A stretch of 64,000 bases of DNA from MedAcidi-G1 sp002294285 (lineage in GTDB: Bacteria > Actinomycetota > Acidimicrobiia > Acidimicrobiales > MedAcidi-G1). The notes below the pieces were generated by a model, which made no database searches, was not told the DNA's origin, and saw nothing but the letters and a program-made list of their open reading frames with translations. The position numbers and the translations under genes were made by a program. The stretch spans positions 1 to 64,000 of the forward strand of contig CAXEUY010000007.1 of NCBI GenBank assembly GCA_963999645.1, given 5' to 3'. Of this stretch, positions 26,060-34,229 are shown piece by piece. The number at the start of each line of letters is the position of its first letter. Within the stretch, counting starts at the first letter, position 1.

Positions 26060-27499
26060 ATGTCCAACAAAGATGATTACAGAATCGCCGACATAGGTCT
26101 GCATGAATTTGGCCGAAAAGAAATTCGTTTAGCTGAACATGAAATGCCCGGATTGATGTCCTTAAGAGCTGAGTATTTCGATGAACAACCTTTAGAAGGA
26201 GCTCGCATAGCAGGGTCACTTCACATGACCGTTCAAACAGCAGTACTGATCGAAACACTCGTACTTTTAGGTGCGAAAGTTCGTTGGGCGAGTTGTAATA
26301 TTTTTTCAACTCAAGACCATGCGGCAGCAGCAGTAGTTTGTGGCCCAGAAGGCACTCCCGAAGACCCTAAAGGAGTACCTGTTTTTGCATGGAAAGGTGA
26401 AACACTTGAAGAGTACTGGTGGGCTACTCAGAAAATTTTCGAATGGCCTGAAGGGGGACCGAACTTAATTCTCGATGATGGAGGGGACGCGACCCTGTTA
26501 GTTCACAAAGGAAGAGAATTTGAACAAACAGGCGAAGTTCCTGAAGCGAAAGATGAAGATTCTGAAGAATGGACTGTTTTCTTAAATCTTCTGAAAAAAT
26601 CCTTAGATGAAAATCCTGAAAAATGGACAAAAATTTCACAAGAAATAAAAGGAGTTTCCGAGGAAACAACCACAGGCGTCAAACGTCTCTACCAAATGCA
26701 AGAATCCGAAGAACTTCTATTTCCTGCTATCAACGTCAATGATTCTGTAACGAAATCAAAGTTCGACAACCTTTACGGTTGCCGCCATTCTCTTATTGAC
26801 GGAATAAACCGTGCTACAGATGTGATGATAGGTGGTAAAACAGCGGTTGTTTGCGGTTTTGGCGATGTGGGCAAAGGATGCGCTGAATCTTTAAGAGGCC
26901 AAGGAGCGCGTGTGATCGTGACAGAAATAGACCCCATTTGCGCACTTCAAGCCGCCATGCAAGGTTACGAAGTCAACACCCTGGAACAAGTGATTAAAGA
27001 AGCTGACATTTTTATCACCGCTACAGGCTGTCAAGGAGTTATAACCGCCGAACATATGGGTCTTATGAAGCATCAGGCAATAGTTGGGAATATCGGACAC
27101 TTTGACAACGAAATAGATATGGCTGGTTTGCAAAAAATGTCAGATGTAAAACAAGTCACGATTAAGCCTCAAGTGGATGAGTTTGTTTTCCCAGATGGGC
27201 ATTCTGTAATTCTTTTATCAGAAGGACGTCTACTTAATCTGGGCAATGCAACAGGGCATCCAAGTTTCGTAATGTCAGCTAGTTTCTCAAACCAGGTTTT
27301 GGCTCAAATTGAACTTCACAACAAATCACAAGAATTTTCTTTAGGAGTTACCACCCTCCAAAAAGAACTTGATGAAAAAGTAGCCCGGCTGCATCTAGAC
27401 GCCTTAGGTGTCAGATTGACAGAACTAACTGAAGGTCAAGCTGAATACCTAGGAATTCCACCTCAAGGTCCATTTAAGTCTGAGCATTACAAATATTAA
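26060..27499 (+). CDS. ahcY: adenosylhomocysteinase
   Basis: The enzyme splits S-adenosylhomocysteine into homocysteine and adenosine, keeping methyltransferases active. The protein (about 480 residues from ATG 26060) has the substrate block SLHMTVQTAVLIETL, STQDHAAAA, the long bacterial insert near residues 165-195, KSKFDNLYGCRHS with the catalytic lysine and aspartate, the NAD loop CGFGDVGKG, and the C-terminal FKSEHYKY with the cofactor-reaching Lys and Tyr. An upstream in-frame ATG at 25994 would overlap manA by 32 bases and precedes the conserved start, so 26060 is preferred. No clear ribosome binding site is seen. The 34-base gap is too short for an SAH riboswitch. Confidence 0.96.
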   Translation: MSNKDDYRIADIGLHEFGRKEIRLAEHEMPGLMSLRAEYFDEQPLEGARIAGSLHMTVQTAVLIETLVLLGAKVRWASCNIFSTQDHAAAAVVCGPEGTPEDPKGVPVFAWKGETLEEYWWATQKIFEWPEGGPNLILDDGGDATLLVHKGREFEQTGEVPEAKDEDSEEWTVFLNLLKKSLDENPEKWTKISQEIKGVSEETTTGVKRLYQMQESEELLFPAINVNDSVTKSKFDNLYGCRHSLIDGINRATDVMIGGKTAVVCGFGDVGKGCAESLRGQGARVIVTEIDPICALQAAMQGYEVNTLEQVIKEADIFITATGCQGVITAEHMGLMKHQAIVGNIGHFDNEIDMAGLQKMSDVKQVTIKPQVDEFVFPDGHSVILLSEGRLLNLGNATGHPSFVMSASFSNQVLAQIELHNKSQEFSLGVTTLQKELDEKVARLHLDALGVRLTELTEGQAEYLGIPPQGPFKSEHYKY

Positions 27500-27535
27500 C
27501 GAAAATTGACGCAGGTTTTATAAAACGGTTGAAGT

Positions 27536-28138
27536 ATGAAAGTGAAGTTATTAGGTATCACCGGTGGTGCTGCTTCTGGCAAAACGACAATTGCGGATTT
27601 GTTGATAAATGAATTTGAAGAAAAAGTCTCTATTCTGCAATTTGACAGGTATTACCGGGATCAAAGTCACCTAAGTATCGAAGAAAGAGCTTTGGTCAAC
27701 TACGACCACCCTGACTCGCTAGACCATGAGCTATTCATCGAACATTTAGATGAACTGACTCGAGGAAATACAATTAAAGCTCCTGTTTATGATTTTGCAT
27801 CACACACACGCTCTACGGAAACTCAAACAATAGAACCAAAAGAAATAGTTGTAGTAGACGGGATACTGATAATGGCTTTTGAGGAAGTTGTAAACCTTTT
27901 AACTTTTAAAGTTTTTGTTGACACTCCTGATGATGTAAGACTCCAAAGGCGTATCAAAAGAGATATGAGCGAACGGGGCAGAACTGAAGAAAGTGTGAAC
28001 AAACAGTTTTTGGCTTCTGTTCTACCCATGCACAAGAAATTCGTCCAGCCTCACAAAGATTTTACCGAGTTAGTTGTTGACGGTTTGGCAGACCCAAATA
28101 AATCAGTTGCAAAATTGATTTCTTTCATAGGTCTTTAA
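27536..28138 (+). CDS. udk: uridine kinase
   Basis: This 200-residue P-loop kinase phosphorylates uridine and cytidine for pyrimidine salvage. It opens with LGITGGAASGKTTIADLL (Walker A), followed by FDRYYRD, the substrate loop with its aspartate, YDHPDSLD, VYDFASHTR and VVVDGILIM, then RRIKRDMSERGRT, the lid. All match the Udk/PRK family. TTTTATAAAACGG upstream of the ATG could hold a TATAAA promoter 11 bases away; a ribosome binding site is weak. It may be the tail of the ahcY unit (36-base gap) or a separate unit. No relation to the lipid genes downstream is evident. Confidence 0.92.
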   Translation: MKVKLLGITGGAASGKTTIADLLINEFEEKVSILQFDRYYRDQSHLSIEERALVNYDHPDSLDHELFIEHLDELTRGNTIKAPVYDFASHTRSTETQTIEPKEIVVVDGILIMAFEEVVNLLTFKVFVDTPDDVRLQRRIKRDMSERGRTEESVNKQFLASVLPMHKKFVQPHKDFTELVVDGLADPNKSVAKLISFIGL

Positions 28139-28147
28139 TTAATCAAG

Positions 28148-28153
28148 TAAAGT
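28148..28153 (+). promoter_or_regulatory. putative -10 box, leaderless start of the PI-lipid unit
   Basis: TAAAGT lies 6 bases before the ATG at 28160, with no ribosome binding site in between. It would start transcription of the hypothetical gene and the pgsA-acyltransferase-pimA run. Confidence 0.45.
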
Positions 28154-28159
28154 CAAGTC

Positions 28160-28654
28160 ATGAACGAAGAAGTGGTAGATGAAGAAGTAACCGATGAACT
28201 ACCAGAAGACCTTGATGTACACGGGTTTGTAGGCCCGTACGATTTTCCTGATAACAGTCGCCGCCGTATCCCTGGTTTTTTGTACTTATTCATTTCAGTC
28301 GCTTTATTTTTAATCGCATCATTCTTTGACTCTTCGCCTTTCATTAATTGGGGTTACGTGGCTGCAGGTGTTGTTCTTTTTTTGATGGCTATATTCCACC
28401 TGCAAGCCGGTTGGAAACTCTCAATTGACGAAACAGGAGCGCTGCTCGAAGCCACAAAGTCAGCTGGTTTTCCCGTAGGCCATGCATCAGCCCAAATGGT
28501 TTGGAGGGGTCTTAGAAGCCGACCAACATGGCGTATTCTTCTATACTCCAACGATTCACCTCCCTCCCATCGAGGCCTTTTTCTTGTGGATGCAGTAGAC
28601 GGTTCGGTTTTGGAAAGTAATGTAGAAGCAAATCCTGAAGATTGGGAAAAGTAA
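28160..28654 (+). CDS. small membrane protein, function unknown
   Basis: This 164-residue protein has an acidic head (EEVVDEEVTDELPEDLD), two hydrophobic segments (about residues 38-54, IPGFLYLFISVALFLIA, and 62-80, WGYVAAGVVLFLMAIF) and a soluble domain that includes SRPTWRILLYSNDSPPSH and ends in VEANPEDWEK. I do not recognise a family. Its stop overlaps the ATG of the CDP-alcohol phosphatidyltransferase (TAATG), so it is probably co-translated with the PI-phosphate pathway. A role beside the lipid enzymes, such as an assembly partner, is only a guess from position. It is at the head of the unit and has a good leaderless start. Confidence 0.75.
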   Translation: MNEEVVDEEVTDELPEDLDVHGFVGPYDFPDNSRRRIPGFLYLFISVALFLIASFFDSSPFINWGYVAAGVVLFLMAIFHLQAGWKLSIDETGALLEATKSAGFPVGHASAQMVWRGLRSRPTWRILLYSNDSPPSHRGLFLVDAVDGSVLESNVEANPEDWEK

Positions 28655-29349
28655 TGCTCGATGGAAATTGGCGAAACGTAGTAGACAGAGGTTTAAGCCC
28701 AATCGGGCGTGGTCTCCACAAAGCTGGTGTAACAGCTGATCTGGTCACAATTGCGGGCATATGCTTGGCAGTTGCGGCTTCTGTTTTTGTTGCTTTCGGA
28801 TCTTTGCGTTTGGGATTTATTCTCCTAGTTTTAACAGGAATTTCTGATGCACTTGATGGTCCTGTAGCAAAAGCTTCCGGATCAGCTTCCTTGAGAGGGG
28901 CTTTTTTTGATTCGGTCTCTGACCGTCTAACTGACGCACTTCTATTAGGAGGTATTGCATGGTTTCTGATAGGAGACAATCCTGGATACACAGTAATGCT
29001 TCCCGTTTCAGTAATGTTCGTGAGTCTTCTTATTTCTTACCAGAGAGCCAAAGCTGAATCATTAGGTCTTGAAGCCAAAGGTGGACTTATGGAAAGGGCG
29101 GAGAGGTTCATCGTTCTAGCAATCGGACTACTTTTTTCAGAGGCGTTGATAGTCGTACTGTGGATCATGCTAGTCCTAAGTTCATTCACCGCTATTCAAA
29201 GATTTGTAAAAGTTTGGAAGCAGGCGAGCATTGAACGGGAGACATCTAGCTATGAACGTTCACAGAGGAGACGTCAAATTCGATTAGACCGCAGGAAAGA
29301 ACGCCGTCAGCGTGTTGCGGCGCTCCGATCTTCACAACGCCGAGGGTAA
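28654..29349 (+). CDS. pgsA: CDP-alcohol phosphatidyltransferase, likely phosphatidylinositol-phosphate synthase
   Basis: This membrane enzyme of about 231 residues belongs to the CDP-alcohol phosphatidyltransferase family. The signature D-x2-D-G-x2-A-R-x8-G-x3-D-x3-D appears as DALDGPVAK, then GAFFDSVSD (nt about 28846-28926), complete except that the arginine is lysine. Five or six helices follow. In actinobacteria the copy next to the acyltransferase and pimA is the PI-phosphate synthase, which joins CDP-diacylglycerol to inositol phosphate; that role is inferred from position. The ATG at 28654 overlaps the previous stop; a TTG at 28642 is also in frame. The C-tail is very basic (RRRQIRLDRRKERRQR), fitting attachment to acidic lipid. 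Confidence 0.87.
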   Translation: MLDGNWRNVVDRGLSPIGRGLHKAGVTADLVTIAGICLAVAASVFVAFGSLRLGFILLVLTGISDALDGPVAKASGSASLRGAFFDSVSDRLTDALLLGGIAWFLIGDNPGYTVMLPVSVMFVSLLISYQRAKAESLGLEAKGGLMERAERFIVLAIGLLFSEALIVVLWIMLVLSSFTAIQRFVKVWKQASIERETSSYERSQRRRQIRLDRRKERRQRVAALRSSQRRG

Positions 29350-29352
29350 CAG

Positions 29353-30249
29353 TTGGCCTCCAAGGCCTTAGCCGGCTACAAGTTGGCTTCTTCTCTGTCG
29401 AGAATTCTTCCAAAGAGAGCAGGAAAAACAGTTGCACGTCTCGCAGGTAGGACTGTAGCGAAGCTCGACAAAAAACGAAGAGCACAGGTAATTCGTAATT
29501 CGTATCGTATTCATACTTCTGAATTCTCAGGAACAGCGCTCCGGAAATTTGTGAATCAAACCTTTGAATCTTACGCCTTGTATTGGCTGAATACTTTTCG
29601 CCTTGTCGACATGACAGATGAGGAACTGGAAAGCACCTTCACACACGATGGCTGGGAAAGGATTGAAGAGGCTGTAAAAGAAGGATCGGGGGTGATTTTG
29701 GTTTTGCCTCATTTAGGGGCTTGGGAGTGGGGTGCTTTGTGGCTAACCAGAATTAAAGGGTTGTCGATCACTGCAGTAGTAGAAGAGATTAAACCTCCAG
29801 AACTATTCGAATGGTTTAGAAAAGGCAGGAGTGTTTTGGGTATGGACATAGTGCCGGTTGGTCCCGATGCGGGGTCGAAGGTATTAAAAGCCATCGCTAA
29901 AGGGCAAGTGGTTGTATTAGTTGCAGATCGTGAAGTTGGCACCTCTTCGGTGGAGGTTGAGTTTTTTGGAGAAAAAACATTTCTGCCTGCAGGCCCCGCG
30001 ACTTTAGCTTTAAGAACCGGCGCAAAGTTGTTACCGGTAGCCGTGTATAGCAAAGATTACGGATGTCATGGAGTTGTACGTCCACCTATTTCAGTTGAGA
30101 GAAAAGACAAGTTTCGGGCAGATGTAGAGCGGATAACTCAAACAATCTCAAATGAAATGGAAATACTTATAAGGGAATCACCTGAACAGTGGCATCTAAT
30201 GCAGCCAAATTGGCCTTCTGACTATGGTTCAGGTGAGGGTAGAATTTAG
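29353..30249 (+). CDS. phosphatidylinositol mannoside acyltransferase (LpxL/HtrB family)
   Basis: This is a lysophospholipid-acyltransferase-type protein of 298 residues related to LpxL/HtrB lipid A acyltransferases. The catalytic histidine and acid are in LPHLGAWEWGALW (H-x4-E) near residue 119; DREVGTSSVEVEFFGE and LPAGPATLALRTGAK follow, with the conserved glutamates and glycines of the fatty-acid site. In mycobacteria the gene between pgsA1 and pimA is PatA (Rv2611c), which acylates mannose of PI-mannosides; equal position and length support the same job here. Start is TTG at 29353, 3 bases after the pgsA stop, and no closer ATG fits the conserved N-terminus. Confidence 0.86.
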   Translation: MASKALAGYKLASSLSRILPKRAGKTVARLAGRTVAKLDKKRRAQVIRNSYRIHTSEFSGTALRKFVNQTFESYALYWLNTFRLVDMTDEELESTFTHDGWERIEEAVKEGSGVILVLPHLGAWEWGALWLTRIKGLSITAVVEEIKPPELFEWFRKGRSVLGMDIVPVGPDAGSKVLKAIAKGQVVVLVADREVGTSSVEVEFFGEKTFLPAGPATLALRTGAKLLPVAVYSKDYGCHGVVRPPISVERKDKFRADVERITQTISNEMEILIRESPEQWHLMQPNWPSDYGSGEGRI

Positions 30250-30250
30250 T

Positions 30251-31321
30251 ATGCGAATTGGTCTGATCTGTCCTTACAGTCTGACGATCCCAGGAGGGGT
30301 TCAAGGTCAAGTTCTAGGTCTCGCGAAGACACTGAGAAGTTTAGGCCACTATGTCAGAGTACTTGGACCGTGTGATGGCCCTCCTCCTGATACTGGTGTC
30401 ACACCTTTAGGCATGAGTATACCAACGACAGCAAATGGGTCTGTTGCCCCAATTGCCCCTGATGTTCCATGTGCTCTAAGGACAATCCGAGCTTTAAGGG
30501 ATGAACAGTTTGACATCTTGCATTTGCATGAGCCGTTAGCTCCTGGTCCCACACTCACATCGTTGTTTTTGGCTCAGGGACCCATGTTGGGAACGTTTCA
30601 TGCTGCTGGTAAAAGTTTGGCTTATGACCTGTTGAAAGGTCCTGTTAGATGGTTGCGAAATCGTTTAGATCACGCAGTTGCAGTTTCTGAAGATGCAGCA
30701 AAGATGGCCCAGTCGGCTCTAGGGGGAGAGTATGAAATTCTTTTTAATGGAGTTGAAATAGATCGTTGCGTCTCAGCTGAACCGTGGCCAAAGGAAGGTC
30801 CCACAGTTTTCTTCGTGGGTCGACATGAACCTCGAAAAGGTTTGAGTGTGTTACTTGATGCAATGTCATACCTTCCATCAGATGTTCAACTCTGGGTTGC
30901 AAGTGACGGCCCCGAAACTACCCAACTTAAAGCTCAAGTGGCAGGAGATCATAGAGTCAAATGGTTGGGCCGTATAAGCGAAGAAGAAAAGCTTGCACGT
31001 ACTAAGGGGGCAGATATATTTTGCGCACCTTCACTACGAGGCGAGTCTTTTGGAGTCGTACTGTTAGAAGGGATGGCTTGTGGCACACCAGTAGTAGCTA
31101 GTGACATTCCTGGTTATTCGAAAGTAGCTAGCGGAGGTGAAGACGCGGCTTTGGTGCCAGCGGGTGATTCACAAATTTTAGCTAGTGCTATTGAGAAGAT
31201 AATTAGAAATCCAGATCAAGCTGAGAAATGGTCTAATAGAGGAATAAAAAGAGCTGATTTTTTTTCAATGCAACGTTTAGCTGAGATTTATTTGAACACA
31301 TATAAGGACATCTTGTCCTAA
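30251..31321 (+). CDS. pimA: phosphatidylinositol alpha-mannosyltransferase
   Basis: PimA moves mannose from GDP-mannose to phosphatidylinositol at the inner membrane face, the first step to PI-mannosides. The GT-B protein of about 356 residues shows the PimA opening RIGLICPYSLTIPGGVQGQV, where the GGVQ loop touches the donor, then GTFHAAGKS with the conserved histidine, FFVGRHEPRKGL, and APSLRGESFGVVLLEGMACG with both glutamates of the GT4 signature. ATG at 30251 is 1 base after the previous stop; an in-frame GTG or ATG upstream would run into the neighbour. Together with pgsA and the acyltransferase it makes acylated PIM, strong evidence for an actinobacterial envelope. Confidence 0.92.
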   Translation: MRIGLICPYSLTIPGGVQGQVLGLAKTLRSLGHYVRVLGPCDGPPPDTGVTPLGMSIPTTANGSVAPIAPDVPCALRTIRALRDEQFDILHLHEPLAPGPTLTSLFLAQGPMLGTFHAAGKSLAYDLLKGPVRWLRNRLDHAVAVSEDAAKMAQSALGGEYEILFNGVEIDRCVSAEPWPKEGPTVFFVGRHEPRKGLSVLLDAMSYLPSDVQLWVASDGPETTQLKAQVAGDHRVKWLGRISEEEKLARTKGADIFCAPSLRGESFGVVLLEGMACGTPVVASDIPGYSKVASGGEDAALVPAGDSQILASAIEKIIRNPDQAEKWSNRGIKRADFFSMQRLAEIYLNTYKDILS

Positions 31322-31338
31322 TTGACCCCAGTTGACCC
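31322..31338 (+). repeat. direct TTGACCC repeat, 10 bases apart
   Basis: TTGACCC occurs at 31322-31328 and again at 31332-31338, one helical turn apart, right after the pimA stop. GGTCAA at 31389-31394, just before the next ATG, is the inverse. It could be a regulator site; no regulator is identified. Confidence 0.35.
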
Positions 31339-31395
31339 AAATAAATGCGTAACATGCCTAGAAGTAGAGTTAAAAACTTTTACACCTAGGTCAAA

Positions 31396-32124
31396 ATGAA
31401 AAATTTAGATACGCGATCTCCAGTCAATTATTTGTTCTTACTATTTGCTTTGTTGCTTTGGGTCCTTCTTTTTGTTCTCATAAAAGTCTCTTTTATCATT
31501 TCTCTGGTTGTAGCTGTAGCAGTAGCGTTTGTGATAGTTCTAATGATGGTTCGCGTCTCGCCGAGCAGTGTGCTCAGATCGTTGGGTGCCAACCCTGCTA
31601 GTGAAAAACACTTTCCACGTTTACACAATGCTGTTGAAGGCATATGTGTAACCCATGGTCTAGAAAAACCAGATCTTTACGTCATAGAAAACTCCAATTG
31701 CAATGCTGCTGCAATTGGCGATAAACATTCACAAGCTCTGATTTTGACAACTGGCGTAGTTGACTCACTCGATTTAATTGAGATAGAGGGCCTTTTAGCT
31801 GTTCTAATAGCAAAGTGTTTAGATAAGCAACTACACAAAAAGACGGTGGAAGCATTTTTTCTTCGGATTCCCTTATTCAGCTTCTTTAAAACGGGTAAGA
31901 AATACAAAAAAGACATAGCCGATGCGGATATGAGAGCTAGTCAATTAACCCGTTACCCTCCGGGTATTCAAAGCGCATTATCGCGAGTCAGCGAACTGGG
32001 AGCAGAAATTGAAAATGCTCCAAAAACAACTTCGCATCTTTGGCTAGTGAGTCCCACAGGAGTGGAAATCGGAGAAACACATCCACCGACCAGAGAGCGA
32101 ATTCTAGCTTTGGAGGATGTGTGA
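31396..32124 (+). CDS. M48 (HtpX-like) peptidase homologue lacking the HExxH zinc motif
   Basis: The 242-residue protein begins with two hydrophobic segments (about 13-50) and then follows the HtpX/M48 plan: KPDLYVIENSNCNAAAIG, ALILTTGVVDSLDLIEIEGL, and C-terminal THPPTRERI. Where active enzymes read VLAHEISHI, this one reads VLIAKCLDK (residues 136-144), so both zinc histidines and the catalytic glutamate are gone (A139, K140, D143). The later ADMRASQLT segment, next to the third-ligand glutamate in relatives, also lacks a clear glutamate. It cannot be a normal zinc protease; a binding or regulatory role is the simplest reading. The next gene, a DUF3048 lipoprotein, overlaps it by 4 bases, hinting that the two act together. 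Confidence 0.8.
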   Translation: MKNLDTRSPVNYLFLLFALLLWVLLFVLIKVSFIISLVVAVAVAFVIVLMMVRVSPSSVLRSLGANPASEKHFPRLHNAVEGICVTHGLEKPDLYVIENSNCNAAAIGDKHSQALILTTGVVDSLDLIEIEGLLAVLIAKCLDKQLHKKTVEAFFLRIPLFSFFKTGKKYKKDIADADMRASQLTRYPPGIQSALSRVSELGAEIENAPKTTSHLWLVSPTGVEIGETHPPTRERILALEDV

Positions 32125-33266
32125 GAATTTCAACTTTTCTAAAGGGTTTTAAAACGTCAGCCTGTTTAACTCTGATAATTGTTGCTGCGTCTGCATGTGG
32201 AGCTACTGAAAAAACTGTTGCTGTTAGAACTACCACTTCTTCAACAACTACAACGGTTACTCCCACGACTGTTGTGAGCACCGTTGCTCCAACAGTCGCT
32301 GAAATTGAAACGACAACCACCACAAGCATCAACCCAGAAGAGTGGGCTGGAGCTAGGCACCCTTTGACCGGACTGCCCGCAGAGGACGGAATTATTCCCC
32401 GTCCTGCGTTGGCAGTAAAAATAGGGAATAATGATGTCAATTCACTTCCTCATGAAGGGCTTTTGAAAGCCGACATAGTCTATGAAGCTCTCATAGAAGC
32501 AGGAAAGACAAGATTTTTGGGTGTATACCAGAGCTTGCTTCCGGAAAGGGTAGCGCCAGTTCGTTCAGCTCGATCTACAGATATAAGTCTCATTGGCAAT
32601 CTCAGTAATCCTCATTTTGCCTACTGGGGTAGCAACCAAGGAGTAGGAGCTGAAGTTGAAGAAGCTGAAAGAAGTGGGACTTTTGTTCGACAAAGTGCAG
32701 AACTTGACAGTACAGGTGCTTTTTCGCGTGACCCAACGAGAGGTGACTCTCCTTACGATGGAGTTCTAGATCCGACTTATTTACTTGGGGATATTCCCGG
32801 TTCAGCACCTGCGGCAATATTTGATTATGGAATTCTTCCAAACTCCGCGGTTTCAACTTTAGGAATCCGTTGGGAAACCGGAGGTCGTGTGATTGAGTAT
32901 CTCTGGGATAGACAGTCTTCAAGTTGGCAACGTTTTCAAGATGGCTCTCCCTTGTTAGATGCAGATGGAGTGCAACTCAACTCAGAAAATGTTCTATTGC
33001 TTTATGTCGATTACTCCAGATCGAATGCAGATCCTAATTCTCCTCAAGCTCAAAGTACTGGCAGTGGAGATGGATGGCTTTTGCGAGATGGAAAAATAGT
33101 AGGAATAACATGGGACCGACAGTTTGAAGCTTTGAAATGGTCTTTTTATGATGACGACACCGGCGAATTGGTAAACCTCGACTATGGAAGAACATGGGTT
33201 GCATTAGCAAAATTGGGAGAGGCCTCATTACTAACACCTGTTGAAGCCGCCTTGTTGAGTGATTGA
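32121..33266 (+). CDS. DUF3048-family lipoprotein (YerB-like)
   Basis: The chosen start is GTG at 32121, in a GTGA overlap with the upstream gene and behind GGAGG. This gives a lipoprotein signal with the hydrophobic run LTLIIVAASAC, the cysteine near residue 23 being the lipid site. A threonine/serine linker (about residues 35-75) follows, then the DUF3048 body with RPALAVKIGNN, KADIVYEALIEAGKTRF and RVAPVRSARSTDI, and a C-terminal domain (WLLRDGKIVGITWDR) seen in YerB. It would stand on the outer side of the membrane. The family has no known activity. An upstream in-frame ATG at 32040 would lie deep inside the neighbour and lack a signal, so it is unlikely. Confidence 0.85.
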   Translation: MRISTFLKGFKTSACLTLIIVAASACGATEKTVAVRTTTSSTTTTVTPTTVVSTVAPTVAEIETTTTTSINPEEWAGARHPLTGLPAEDGIIPRPALAVKIGNNDVNSLPHEGLLKADIVYEALIEAGKTRFLGVYQSLLPERVAPVRSARSTDISLIGNLSNPHFAYWGSNQGVGAEVEEAERSGTFVRQSAELDSTGAFSRDPTRGDSPYDGVLDPTYLLGDIPGSAPAAIFDYGILPNSAVSTLGIRWETGGRVIEYLWDRQSSSWQRFQDGSPLLDADGVQLNSENVLLLYVDYSRSNADPNSPQAQSTGSGDGWLLRDGKIVGITWDRQFEALKWSFYDDDTGELVNLDYGRTWVALAKLGEASLLTPVEAALLSD

Positions 33267-33318
33267 GATTAAAAGCAAGTGATTTAAATTCGAGAACGGT
33301 ATATTTCTCAAATTCTTC

Positions 33319-33324
33319 TAGACT
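33319..33324 (+). promoter_or_regulatory. putative -10 box of leaderless pdxS transcript
   Basis: TAGACT lies 6 bases before the ATG at 33331. It favours that ATG over the GTG at 33328 as the start. No ribosome binding site is seen. Confidence 0.5.
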
Positions 33325-33330
33325 CAAGTG

Positions 33331-34221
33331 ATGGATGAATTTAATCACGACACAGGGACTCGTTTAGTTAAAAGAGGTCTTGCTGAAATGTTGAAAGGTG
33401 GCGTCATCATGGACGTCGTCGATTCTGATCAAGCAAAAATTGCTGAAGATTCAGGAGCAACCGCCGTGATGGCACTGGAAAGAGTGCCAGCAGATATAAG
33501 GCGTGACGGAGGCGTTGCGAGAATGTCTGATCCTGAAATGATAGAAGAGATAAAAAATGCCGTCACAATCCCGGTTATGGCTAAAGCGAGAATAGGTCAT
33601 TTTGCAGAAGCACAAATATTGCAGTCAATTGGGGTTGACTACATAGATGAAAGTGAAGTTTTAACTCCAGCTGATGAGGCACACCATATAGATAAGTGGA
33701 AATTTGACGCCCCGTTTGTTTGCGGTGCTACGAATTTAGGTGAAGCATTAAGAAGGATTTCAGAAGGAGCGTGCCTTATACGCTCAAAAGGCGAAGCAGG
33801 CACCGGAAACATTGTCGAGGCGGTTCGTCACCTACGTTCCATTCTTGGAGACATCGCAAAGATCTCTCAGGCTGACTCTGCCGAGCTTTTTGATTGGGCC
33901 AAACGACTTCAAGCCCCTTTGCCTTTGGTGCAGGAAGTTTCACAAACTGCTGAATTACCAGTTCCGATTTTTTGTGCAGGTGGCATAGCAACACCGGCCG
34001 ATGCTTCTTTGGTTATGCAGCTAGGCGCTCAGGCAGTGTTTGTAGGATCCGGCATATTTAAAAGCGAAGATCCAGCGCCAAGAGCAAGAGCGATAGTTGA
34101 AGCAACAACAAATTATTTGGATCCTTCAATTATCGCAAAAGTAAGCAGGAAACTAGGCGAGCCAATGACGGGTATAGAAATGGATTCTATAGAAACCCGG
34201 TTAGCAGAGCGCGGCTGGTAG
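33331..34221 (+). CDS. pdxS: pyridoxal 5'-phosphate synthase, PdxS subunit
   Basis: PdxS condenses ribose 5-phosphate, glyceraldehyde 3-phosphate and ammonia into PLP as a 12-fold ring with PdxT. The 296-residue beta-barrel has the conserved GGVIMDVVDSDQAKIAED opening with the aspartate and lysine sites, VMALERVPADIR, PVMAKARIGHFAEAQ with the second active lysine, DYIDESEVLTPADE, and CAGGIATPADASLVMQLGA near the phosphate site. Every expected residue is there. pdxT starts 8 bases downstream, as usual. ATG 33331 is chosen because the preceding TAGACT box would place the transcript start at this codon. Confidence 0.97.
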   Translation: MDEFNHDTGTRLVKRGLAEMLKGGVIMDVVDSDQAKIAEDSGATAVMALERVPADIRRDGGVARMSDPEMIEEIKNAVTIPVMAKARIGHFAEAQILQSIGVDYIDESEVLTPADEAHHIDKWKFDAPFVCGATNLGEALRRISEGACLIRSKGEAGTGNIVEAVRHLRSILGDIAKISQADSAELFDWAKRLQAPLPLVQEVSQTAELPVPIFCAGGIATPADASLVMQLGAQAVFVGSGIFKSEDPAPRARAIVEATTNYLDPSIIAKVSRKLGEPMTGIEMDSIETRLAERGW

Positions 34222-34229
34222 GAGAGCAA

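Noticed and set aside
31801..31860. Frameshift or sequencing error as the cause of the lost HExxH in the M48-like gene
   Set aside because: The frame is continuous, flanks match M48 on both sides at the expected spacing, and codons look normal, so substitution is more likely than a local error.
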